DNA of 64,000 nt, taken from Nitrospinaceae bacterium. GTDB lineage: Bacteria; Nitrospinota; Nitrospinia; Nitrospinales; VA-1. The stretch is taken from NCBI GenBank assembly GCA_021604505.1, contig BQJC01000001.1, forward strand, positions 558,001-622,000, in the 5' to 3' direction. The notes under the pieces were generated by a model that made no database searches, was not told the DNA's origin, and worked only from the letters and a program-made list of their open reading frames with translations. A program made the position numbers and the translations under genes. Shown here piece by piece: positions 7,174-14,450 of this stretch (positions are counted from its first letter, which is position 1; every line of letters starts with the position of its first letter).

Positions 7174-8592
7174 TTAAAGAGAATCGATCCAGGTAATGGC
7201 ATCCTTGAGACGGGAGAGGGTCGTGTCGCGGCCAAGAAGGGATAAGACTTCGTAGATGCCGGGGCTTTCTTTTTTTCCGGTCAGAGCGATGCGCACCGGC
7301 TGGGCCAGTTTGCCCAGTTTGATGCCTTCCTGCTCGACGATTTCCTTGAAAGTAGCTTCTAAAGTCGATTCAGAAAAATCGTTTAAAATCGACAACCTGG
7401 AAACAAGCAATTGAAGATTGGGCCTGGCCTCCGGAGTCAGAAATTTTGCGCGGGCTTTCTCGTCAAACTGCAATTCTTTTTTGAAATAAAACTCCGATTT
7501 GAACGCCATCTCCACCAAGGTTTCGGCGCGTTGGTTGAGGGATGGAATCGGTTTGGCGATTTCTTCCAGACTCAATCCGTGGTCTTTAGGCAGGAGACCT
7601 TCCTGAACGAGAATCGGTTCCCAGTGAGGAGCCAATTCAAGCGGGGGCGTTTTTTGTATATATTGCTGGTTGACCCAGGTCAGTTTTTCCGGATTGAACA
7701 CCGCCGCCGAGGTGGTGATGTTTTCCAGAGAAAAATGCTGGATCAGTTCATCTCTTGAAAAAATTTCCTGATCCCCGTGCGACCATCCGAGCCTGACCAG
7801 ATAGTTGATGGCGGCGTCGGGCAGGTATCCCATGTCACGGTAAGCGAGGATCGAAGTGGCTCCATGCCGTTTGCTGAGCCGGGTTTTGTCGGCTCCCAGA
7901 ATCATGGAGATATGCGCGAACTTCGGCAGGGGATGGTTCAACGCTTCGTACATGAGCGCTTGTCTGGGAGTGTTGGAGAGATGATCGTCTCCCCGGATCA
8001 CATGCGTGATGGCCATGTCCGCGTCATCGACGACCACCACAAAATTGTAAGTCGGAGTGCCGTCCGTTCTCTGAATGATAAAATCGTCCAGTTCCTGATT
8101 GTCGAAAATGATCTGGCCGCGAAGCAGATCGTGGACAGCAACCGTTCCCTCCAGCGGGGTCTTGAAACGAACCACCGACGGCAGTTTTTCAGGCCGATCC
8201 GTGCGGTTTCTGCAGGTTCCGTCGTATTTAGGTTTCAATCCCTTTTTTTGCGCTTCCTGACGCCGGGTTTCCAAGTCTTCAGGAGCGCAGTAACAGCGGT
8301 AGGCGTTTCCTTCCCTGAGCAGGACCTCCACTTTTTCCTTATAAATATCCTGCCGCTCCATCTGCCGGTAAGGGCCTTCGTCCCAATCCAGACCCAACCA
8401 CTGCATGGCCTGGATAATTTCCTGGATGGATTCCTCGGTAGAGCGCGAGACATCGGTGTCTTCGATGCGCAGGACAAATTTTCCGCCGTGATGCCGGGCG
8501 AACAACCAGTTGAATAAAGCGGTGCGCACACCGCCGATATGAAGGAACCCCGTCGGGCTGGGGGCGAATCGTACTTTAACACTGGCGTCCAT
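7174..8592 (-). CDS. gltX: Glutamyl-tRNA synthetase
   Basis: A 472-residue class I synthetase that ligates glutamate to tRNA-Glu. The N-terminus shows the HIGH-type motif in APSPTGFLHIGG, followed by RTALFNWLFARHHGG and LRIEDTD, all diagnostic for GluRS. The KMSKS loop appears as KTRLSKRHG after the DDHLSNTPRQ region. The C-terminal half is the helical anticodon-binding domain of bacterial GluRS. Length matches the family. Since glnS also occurs in this window, this is most likely the discriminating GluRS, though that cannot be proved here. It is monocistronic, flanked by repeat DNA downstream and a long spacer upstream. Confidence 0.97.
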   Translation of the reverse strand: MDASVKVRFAPSPTGFLHIGGVRTALFNWLFARHHGGKFVLRIEDTDVSRSTEESIQEIIQAMQWLGLDWDEGPYRQMERQDIYKEKVEVLLREGNAYRCYCAPEDLETRRQEAQKKGLKPKYDGTCRNRTDRPEKLPSVVRFKTPLEGTVAVHDLLRGQIIFDNQELDDFIIQRTDGTPTYNFVVVVDDADMAITHVIRGDDHLSNTPRQALMYEALNHPLPKFAHISMILGADKTRLSKRHGATSILAYRDMGYLPDAAINYLVRLGWSHGDQEIFSRDELIQHFSLENITTSAAVFNPEKLTWVNQQYIQKTPPLELAPHWEPILVQEGLLPKDHGLSLEEIAKPIPSLNQRAETLVEMAFKSEFYFKKELQFDEKARAKFLTPEARPNLQLLVSRLSILNDFSESTLEATFKEIVEQEGIKLGKLAQPVRIALTGKKESPGIYEVLSLLGRDTTLSRLKDAITWIDSL

Positions 8593-8825
8593 GGTTCTTT
8601 GTTTTCCTTTTTATTTTATATAGTGACAGTACGATGCCTTGTTTTTAAAACAGCCATTCAAAATACCAAAACCCTCGATGAATATTAAGCTATTTCTTAA
8701 AAACCTTTGGGAGAAACTGTCAAATTACCGGCGATGTCATTATTTTTTCAGGAAGATATTGACGGAATGTTGATTGAACGGTTTTGTTTTTAGTAAATCT
8801 CTATACAAATAAAAGGTTTTGTTAA

Positions 8826-8855
8826 TTGAAATGATCTTTCATTTAATGGTATAAC
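8826..8855 (+). promoter_or_regulatory. Sigma-70-like promoter upstream of small ORF
   Basis: TTGAAA (8826-8831) and TATAAC (8850-8855) are separated by 18 bases. Between them lies an inverted repeat, AAATGA-TCTT-TCATTT (8829-8844), that could bind a regulator. No gene starts with a canonical codon directly downstream, but the candidate small CDS at 8944-9150 and a terminator-like hairpin at 9158-9181 follow, giving a coherent transcription unit of about 320 bases. The rest of 8593-8825 is AT-rich and shows nothing I can identify. Confidence 0.55.
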
Positions 8856-8943
8856 AATTGCTTCCTTACTAAAATACACACGCAAAAATGTTCGTGCTCA
8901 ATGGAGCGGATACTCTTTTTGTTATGAATGAAAGGAAGCGGTC

Positions 8944-9150
8944 ATCGTTAAGAACAATCAAAATCTGAAAAGCAAGGATATCGCCTTAGAGAAAAAAAGG
9001 TACTTTGTTTCTGTCGCCAAAAAGACCTCACGACCGGGGATTTTTGAAATGTTGGGCTCCTACGGCTTGCAAAAGGACGACGCGGAGCTTTTTGGTGACG
9101 ACCGCTACCGCCGCTTGATGAACCTCCTCATCTACCGCTCTCAGCTTTAA
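8944..9150 (+). CDS. Candidate small protein (about 68 residues) with unclear start codon
   Basis: An open frame ends at TAA 9148-9150 and reads back through KDIALEKKRYFVSVAKK and LFGDDRYRRLMNLLIYRSQL. Third codon positions are GC-rich as in neighbouring genes. The in-frame stop upstream is at 8929. A clear AGGAAG box (8933-8938) sits just before 8944, but the codon there is ATC, a very rare initiator. The first canonical in-frame start is ATG at 9049, with GGGGA eight bases upstream, giving a 33-residue protein. A promoter lies upstream and a terminator-like hairpin immediately downstream. I recognise no family. Either a non-AUG start or the short form is possible. Confidence 0.4.
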   Translation: MVKNNQNLKSKDIALEKKRYFVSVAKKTSRPGIFEMLGSYGLQKDDAELFGDDRYRRLMNLLIYRSQL

Positions 9151-9157
9151 AGTACCC

Positions 9158-9181
9158 TTCAACTTTCGAGGGTTGAGTTTT
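9158..9181 (+). terminator. Weak rho-independent terminator after small ORF
   Basis: TTCAAC (9158-9163) pairs with GTTGAG (9172-9177), with one G-U pair, followed by TTTT. It starts eight bases after the stop of the candidate small CDS, supporting a short transcript ending here. Confidence 0.45.
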
Positions 9182-9312
9182 AAGCCCCCCACTCAGCTAT
9201 AATTGCATACCAGCACGGATTTTAAACCCAGATAATATTTGTCTGTTTGGAGAATACTGGGGGGCATTTTGAATTTGGAAGGGGTTCTCTGGCAAACGTT
9301 GGAAGTTTCAGA

Positions 9313-9351
9313 AAAAAGAAAACCGCCGGCCCTGATGGACCAGCGGTTTCC
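9313..9351 (-). terminator. Rho-independent terminator for the secreted-protein pair
   Basis: On the minus strand, AAACCGCTGG pairs with the GGCGGTTT arm around a short loop and is followed by TTCTTTTTTC. It lies about 40 bases beyond the stop of the gene at 9392-9832 and closes that minus-strand unit. The 240-base spacer 9151-9391 holds otherwise nothing obvious. Confidence 0.7.
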
Positions 9352-9391
9352 CAATGTTTGGGTCTCACTCGCGGTAAAACCCCTAGCTAAA

Positions 9392-9832
9392 TTACTTACA
9401 ATCAACAGTTACCGGAACGGTGCCGGTGTTGGTGATTTTTACCGTGCCGCTGATATCACCAATGGAATCTCCACGGCTGAAAAAAGGCTGTTTCGTCAGA
9501 GCCACTTTAGCCGGACCCATCGTACCCATAACTTCAATACCGGTTTTTCCGTGGTCAGTGGCATTGATGCTGCGATGGTCGTCGTTCGGTCCCAGGGTGA
9601 TCGGAACAGTGGTGTAGTTGGAGGATTTCCAGACAACCAGGTTGGCTGTGCCACGGTCGTTGGTGGTGTAGCCGAATTTGTCTTTGAATTCCTGAGCGGT
9701 CTTGACTACAGAGATGTCGATAGAATTGGCGTCTTTACAGCTGGCAGATTGGCCGGTGTTGATTTGACCCGCAAATGCCGAAACGCTGAGGCTGGCGATA
9801 AAAATCGCGGTTAGCAGGAGGATCTTTTTCAT
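9392..9832 (-). CDS. Small secreted protein of unknown function
   Basis: A 146-residue protein starting MKKILLLTAIFIASLSVSAFA, a clear signal peptide likely cleaved after AFA. The frame extends further upstream, but the ATG at 9832 has a strong AAGGAGA box, so it is preferred. The mature part has only two cysteines, one near the N-terminus (SASCKD) and one as the penultimate residue (VTVDCK). A disulfide closing the domain is plausible. The sequence is rich in short beta-type stretches (VTVDC, SGTVKITNTG), suggesting a beta-sandwich. No family is recognised. It follows the gene at 9924-10304 in the same direction and shares its terminator, so they are probably co-transcribed. Confidence 0.8.
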   Translation of the reverse strand: MKKILLLTAIFIASLSVSAFAGQINTGQSASCKDANSIDISVVKTAQEFKDKFGYTTNDRGTANLVVWKSSNYTTVPITLGPNDDHRSINATDHGKTGIEVMGTMGPAKVALTKQPFFSRGDSIGDISGTVKITNTGTVPVTVDCK

Positions 9833-9923
9833 TCTATTTCTCCTTTCAAAAGGTGACTGATACATTTGGCTGATATGGCCTTTAACAAAAAACTTCATGT
9901 TTGGCTCCCCCCTTGGGGAGCTT

Positions 9924-10304
9924 TCATGCCTGATTCTGAGCCCCAACATTTACCTGCAAGCAAGCATCCTTCATGGACTCGGTTTTGGGATGCAGAGAAT
10001 AGCAAATCACGTAAGTTCCTTCTCGAACGAATTCCATATCGAAGGTTTGACCTGGAAGGAATTCATCAATACTCACCATTTTTTTTCCTGAGGAAAATTT
10101 TACGATTATCAGGTTGTACAGCGCGGTTCTGAAATCGTTGCTGACTCTTATGGGCGTGTCTTTGGAAATGGTAATTCTGGACATTCCCTCGGTGGGCTTA
10201 TTGAGAGAGATGCTCGGCACCTTTGCGTCCACTGCTCCATATGGGAAGCCAAGCAACAGAATGCCGATTAAAAGAACGATCGAAATAGGTTTAGATTGAG
10301 CCAT
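9924..10304 (-). CDS. Small exported protein of unknown function
   Basis: A 126-residue protein with an N-terminal signal segment (ISIVLLIGILLLGFPYGAVDA) after a short basic start. The mature part is about 100 residues with beta-rich patterning and two cysteines near the C-terminus (YVICYSLHP and KDACLQVNV). The TYVICYSLHP segment recalls the metal-loop end of cupredoxin-like folds, but the His/Met ligands of a copper site are not convincingly present, so no function is assigned. It is followed 91 bases later by another small secreted protein; the pair may work together in the periplasm. Confidence 0.75.
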   Translation of the reverse strand: MAQSKPISIVLLIGILLLGFPYGAVDAKVPSISLNKPTEGMSRITISKDTPIRVSNDFRTALYNLIIVKFSSGKKMVSIDEFLPGQTFDMEFVREGTYVICYSLHPKTESMKDACLQVNVGAQNQA

Positions 10305-10556
10305 GGGTTCCTCAAATCTAATGATTCGTTATTTAAAAAGGAATTTTAAACAAGGGGAGTTTAGGTCAATTAATTTCCCTTCGGTATCGGTCGATGTCTG
10401 GTTTTGCAGTAGGAAATACGCTCTTGAGTGTAGGAAAATGGCTTGAATTGGGTAGGGATATCGTTAAGGGGATGGAAAACCATTTAAAAAGTCGGCGGGG
10501 AAATATTAGAAAGGGCGGCAAGCGGAAAGCCGTCTCGAAGGAACCGAAAGATAAGT

Positions 10557-11219
10557 CTAGAGGAGGTTATTTTTGATCGCATAATGGATCAATTCAGCGT
10601 TCTTCTTCATTTTCATTTTATCGAGGATGCGCGTGCGGTGGGTGCTGATGGTTTTAACGCTCAGAGAAAGGTGGTTGCCGATTTCGGTGAGAGACATTCC
10701 ATCGGCGATCATGGAGAATACCTGATACTCGCGATCCGATAAGGATTCATGCAAGGATTTCGTCGAGCTGTCGAAATCGAAAGCCAGCTTTTCGGTGATT
10801 CGGGGACTTGCGAATCTGCCCCCTCGGGCCACCTTGCGAACGGCTTCCACGAGTAGATCGGGGGCGCTCTCTTTGGTCAGGTAACCCGCCGCGCCGGCCT
10901 TGAGAAACCTCACCGCATATTGATCCTCTGAATGCACGCTCAATACCAGAACCGGTAATTTGGGGAATTCGAGTTTCAATTGTTTGAGTACATCGAGAGC
11001 GCTTTTTCCCGGCATGGTGATATCCAGGAGAATCAGGGTGTATTCATCCTGCGGGTGGCTCTGCACCTGGGTGACCAAATCGTCGCTGTTTTCAACCTCC
11101 GCGGTCACACGGATATCTTCTGTTTCCAGAAACGTATGTTTCAGACCTTGTCGGAAAAGAGGATGGTCATCCGCAATGAGGATCTTTATTTGAGATTCTT
11201 TTTGTATTGTTGGGGTCAT
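10557..11219 (-). CDS. NarL/FixJ-family response regulator
   Basis: A 220-residue DNA-binding response regulator. The receiver domain has the acidic pair in ILIADDHPLFRQG, the phospho-acceptor aspartate in LILLDITMPG, the Ser/Thr switch region (VLVLSVHSEDQ) and the Lys in YLTKESAP. The C-terminal LuxR-type helix-turn-helix is visible as LSDREYQVFSMIADGMSLTE then VKTISTHRTRIL. Its ATG overlaps the stop of the histidine kinase gene by four bases, so the two form a cognate pair. The regulon is not evident; no obvious target promoter is adjacent. Confidence 0.95.
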   Translation of the reverse strand: MTPTIQKESQIKILIADDHPLFRQGLKHTFLETEDIRVTAEVENSDDLVTQVQSHPQDEYTLILLDITMPGKSALDVLKQLKLEFPKLPVLVLSVHSEDQYAVRFLKAGAAGYLTKESAPDLLVEAVRKVARGGRFASPRITEKLAFDFDSSTKSLHESLSDREYQVFSMIADGMSLTEIGNHLSLSVKTISTHRTRILDKMKMKKNAELIHYAIKNNLL

Positions 11220-12892
11220 GGAGCCTCCCGATCGAGATAGATGGAAACCGTGGTTCCCTCATTTGGAATTCCTATTATATCCACTTTGCCTCCCCAAACA
11301 AGAGCCCGTTCTCGCATTCCCAGCAGGCCAAGGGACCTCAAATTGGAAATCTGACTTTGGGAAATGCCGATGCCGTTATCTTTTATCCGAAGCGTGATGA
11401 GACCGTTTTCTTCTTGTAGTAGGATATGCACCTTATCGGCTTTCGCGTGGCGCATCACATTGGTCAACGCTTCCTGAAAAATTCTGAAAAGAGTCGTGGA
11501 CCTCTCTTTATCCAGAGTGAAGCCATGTTCGCTGAGCTCCACTTCACAATCGATTCCCATCCGTGTTGCATAGTCCCTGGCTTCCCATTCAATGGCATCG
11601 AAAAGACCCAGGTCGTCCAGTAGCGGCGGACGCAAATCCATAACCATTTTTTTACCCGTCTGGATAGTCCCGTCGATCAATTCCAGCATCATTCGGGTGT
11701 AGGATTGAAGGTAGGTGTTTTCCTTTTGCAATTTTTTATCCAGGAGCGAAACTTCAAGCTTCATGGCACTCAACACTTGCGCCAGTTCATCGTGGATTTC
11801 ACGGGCTATCCGGGTTCTTTCCTCCTCGCGAATCACTTCCAGACGGCGGTAAAGATTACGCAATTGTTCGTGCGACCGTTTGATATCTTCTTCGGCCCTT
11901 TTCCTTTCAAGCACCCGGCCCAACTGAGTTCCTATCTGCGCCATTATCTCCAGCAGAATGCTGTCGGGTTCCACCTCCTGGATGGAGAAAAATTCCATCA
12001 CCCCGGCAATTTCCTCACCGATCAGAATGGGAAACGCAAAGCCTGACTTAACGCCGATGTCTTTTGCCAGATGAGCGCGTGGAAAATTTGGGTCCTTGGC
12101 CACGTCGATGATCCAGGCCGGGTTTCCCCTGGCAAGCACTCGCCCGGGCAGTCCCTCGCCAGGTTTTAAGGGAGTCACCTCCGTTATTTGGCGAAAGGTT
12201 TCAAACCGGTCCGGATCTTCCATGTACCAAATGTCCGTTGGAACAAGGTGTTCTGAATTTCGCGTCTCAGTCAGGTACAAGTGCCCCACCGGCCAGCCGG
12301 CATGCTCGCATATGCGTTCGAGGGTGTACTCCAGGGTTTTTTCTATGGCAGCGGTCTCGTTGGAAGCCACAGCGATGTCCTTGTGCAACTCGACAAATTC
12401 GCGTTCCCGTTGCAATAAAGTGTTGGTTTCATCAAGCTTGGCTGTCCGGTCTTTAACCCTTTGTTCCAATTCCTCACTGGCTTCCTGAAGTTTTTTCTCG
12501 GCGCGCACCTGCCACAGGCAAAGGATGGCCGTCATCCAGAGGGTGAACACGGCCAGTGCCCGGTTGGCGAACACTTTCCACAGTTCTCCGCCCGGAGGCG
12601 AAAAGAAAAACCCGATCGAAATAAGAGCCGTCCCGCAAACCGCCCCGCAGAAAATATAGGCCGTGCTTCGGGATCGTAAGCCAAGGAGGATCAGAGCGAC
12701 GTAAAGAACTCCGTCAGCAATACCCAGGGGCAGCCGGATGTCCAAAATGAAGATGGCCGCGGCAAGTAAAATGCCGGACACCGTCAATCGGGGATCTATT
12801 TTTTTCAGTTGAGAGCTTTTTCCCATTTTTAGCGGTTGAGCGTTTTGATCAATCGGAATCAGTTTACGCCAAACTTGTCCTTTAGGGGGCAA
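11216..12892 (-). CDS. NarL-type sensor histidine kinase with GAF domain
   Basis: A 558-residue membrane kinase. After a short N-terminal tail come hydrophobic segments that form about four membrane helices (around residues 38-130). A coiled coil follows (LQEASEELEQRVKDRTAKLDE), then a GAF sensor domain containing LPGRVLARG and GFAFPIL. The HisKA_3 dimerisation domain has the phospho-acceptor His in AREIHDELAQ, and a C-terminal HATPase has FRIFQEALTNVMRHAKA (N-box) and KDNGIG. No periplasmic sensor loop is obvious, so the signal is probably cytoplasmic or membrane-derived. The longest frame starts at TTG 12892; an internal ATG at 12826 (MGKSSQ) is an alternative, and neither has a strong ribosome site. 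Confidence 0.93.
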   Translation of the reverse strand: MPPKGQVWRKLIPIDQNAQPLKMGKSSQLKKIDPRLTVSGILLAAAIFILDIRLPLGIADGVLYVALILLGLRSRSTAYIFCGAVCGTALISIGFFFSPPGGELWKVFANRALAVFTLWMTAILCLWQVRAEKKLQEASEELEQRVKDRTAKLDETNTLLQREREFVELHKDIAVASNETAAIEKTLEYTLERICEHAGWPVGHLYLTETRNSEHLVPTDIWYMEDPDRFETFRQITEVTPLKPGEGLPGRVLARGNPAWIIDVAKDPNFPRAHLAKDIGVKSGFAFPILIGEEIAGVMEFFSIQEVEPDSILLEIMAQIGTQLGRVLERKRAEEDIKRSHEQLRNLYRRLEVIREEERTRIAREIHDELAQVLSAMKLEVSLLDKKLQKENTYLQSYTRMMLELIDGTIQTGKKMVMDLRPPLLDDLGLFDAIEWEARDYATRMGIDCEVELSEHGFTLDKERSTTLFRIFQEALTNVMRHAKADKVHILLQEENGLITLRIKDNGIGISQSQISNLRSLGLLGMRERALVWGGKVDIIGIPNEGTTVSIYLDREAP

Positions 12893-13048
12893 GATAAACC
12901 TACTATAATAAAATCAATTGTTGCAATCCTATTTTTGATAAAATTTCCGGATTGGTGAACCAAAAGCATCCGGCGGTTTTGGAAGGCTTTGCCTTCCTGT
13001 CCGCTCTCTCTTTCGCCCATTGCAACCGGCTTCAAGAAGGAGGTTATG

Positions 13049-13564
13049 ATGAGAATCAAAGTATTGGTTTTAGGAGTATTGCTTTTCCTGATCCATTCTT
13101 CTGTCGTTTTTGCCAAGCAGGAGTTGATGCTTTCTAAAGAACAACTCTTTGATACGGGTCCCGCGATAGACGATCGATCCAGGGATTGCGATCAGCTTTA
13201 TTACGTCGATTCCGGCGAGGATATCGCCGATATGCGGCGGGATTTTGCTTATTATTTTTGCGAGGGAATGTACACCCTGACCCTCGATGGTCCTCCGGGC
13301 ACAACGGTGACGCTTTTTGGAAGTTTTGCTTATAATCAGGAACGAGGCTATCTGGTGTTGCGCAAAAAGGATGACCAGAAGATCTGGTTGCTGGAGTTGG
13401 AGGAGTTTCCGGGCCACCAATGGTCCACCGTCGAAGCAAATTCCAAATCCGGGGCCTATGAAGCGTATTATTATCCGGCCCCTAATTTTCGCCGCAACGT
13501 ATCCTCCATAAAGTGGGGGCAGTGGTGGCCGGACAGCGGTCCAGGGAGTCCGAAGGGCCGGTAA
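13049..13564 (+). CDS. Secreted hypothetical protein
   Basis: A protein of about 171 residues with signal peptide MRIKVLVLGVLLFLIHSSVVFA. The strong AAGGAGG box at 13037-13043 best fits the second of two tandem ATGs (13049); the frame runs further upstream without support. The mature part has two cysteines (SRDCDQLYY and YYFCEGMYT), likely a disulfide. A beta-rich region (TVTLFGSFAYNQERGYLVLR) and a Trp-rich C-terminus (IKWGQWWPDS) follow. I recognise no family. The radical SAM gene starts only 22 bases after its stop, so the three + strand genes here may form one unit ending at the terminator at 16161. Confidence 0.8.
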   Translation: MRIKVLVLGVLLFLIHSSVVFAKQELMLSKEQLFDTGPAIDDRSRDCDQLYYVDSGEDIADMRRDFAYYFCEGMYTLTLDGPPGTTVTLFGSFAYNQERGYLVLRKKDDQKIWLLELEEFPGHQWSTVEANSKSGAYEAYYYPAPNFRRNVSSIKWGQWWPDSGPGSPKGR

Positions 13565-13586
13565 ACGCCACTTTTCGTCCAAGCGC

Positions 13587-14450
13587 ATGAAGGTCAATGA
13601 ATTTCATTGCAAAACCATACTCACGCGCACTTCCGGTTACTTAAAACCGGTGAGTTCGCATTCCCTGAACCCGTATGTAGGGTGCGGGTTTGGGCGCTCT
13701 GCCTGCGGCGAGGGTTGTTATGTACGCTTCAATCAATGGCTCGTCAAGGGAAGGGAATGGGGGAGGTTTATCGATGTCAAAACCAATGCGGATGAAGTTT
13801 ATTTGCGCACCGTAGAAAAGGAAAGAAGCTGGGCGCAAAAAAATCGGGGTTCCTTTTCGATTTTTTTCTCCAGTTCGACGGACCCCTGGCAGCCGGTGGA
13901 AAAAAAATTCCGCGTGACCCGCCGGTTGCTGGAAGCCATGCACCAGGCTCCGCCAGATCAGTTGACCCTGCAAACGCATTCCGCATCTCTTTTGGACGAT
14001 GTGGAACGGATTCAAACTCTGTCCCGGTTATGTGATCTTCGTGTGCACCTGTCCATTGAAGGGGACCGGGACCGTTTGGACGGTTTGCCGCCGCCGCCCT
14101 GCCCACTGGAGGAGAGAATGGATGCCCTCAAACAACTTTCGGATTCGGGAATTTCAACGGTGGCCTGCCTTTCGCCGCTTTACCCCATGATCGCTCCAGA
14201 GGCTTTTTTTTTCCGTTTGTCCGAGATGGGAATCACGGCGGTGGTGATCGATCATTTTATTCAAGGCGACGGCACCCCGGACGGTTCCAGAACCATGAAA
14301 ACCAAACTGCCGGAAGCCATGGCCGAAACGGCGCAGGAATCGCTCGATTTATCCTACCGCGATGCCATTGCTCGGATTGCCATAAAGTATTTGCCGGTGG
14401 GTATTTCCGCATCAGGGTTTGCCGGCCACTACAGCGGACCCGTGCAATGA
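13587..14450 (+). CDS. SPL-family radical SAM protein with CX6CX3C cluster motif
   Basis: A 287-residue radical SAM enzyme related to spore photoproduct lyase and 'DNA repair photolyase' proteins. The entry NPYVGC leads into the cluster cysteines C33, C40 and C44 (GCGFGRSACGEGCY). This gives CX6CX3C instead of the canonical CX3CX2C, although the aromatic residue after the last Cys is kept. Downstream are the family segments FFSSSTDPWQPVEKKF and LTLQTHSASLLDD. I recall related proteins with the same GCxFGxSxCGxGCY pattern, so the spacing is probably a genuine subfamily rather than decay. Substrate is unknown; a nucleic-acid lesion is one possibility. Its stop overlaps the ATPase start (ATGA), implying translational coupling. 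Confidence 0.85.
   Translation: MKVNEFHCKTILTRTSGYLKPVSSHSLNPYVGCGFGRSACGEGCYVRFNQWLVKGREWGRFIDVKTNADEVYLRTVEKERSWAQKNRGSFSIFFSSSTDPWQPVEKKFRVTRRLLEAMHQAPPDQLTLQTHSASLLDDVERIQTLSRLCDLRVHLSIEGDRDRLDGLPPPPCPLEERMDALKQLSDSGISTVACLSPLYPMIAPEAFFFRLSEMGITAVVIDHFIQGDGTPDGSRTMKTKLPEAMAETAQESLDLSYRDAIARIAIKYLPVGISASGFAGHYSGPVQ

Noticed and set aside
10394-10576. Open frame of 60 codons overlapping the response regulator 3' end
   Set aside because: No ribosome site, low-complexity Lys/Arg composition, and overlap with a well-supported gene.
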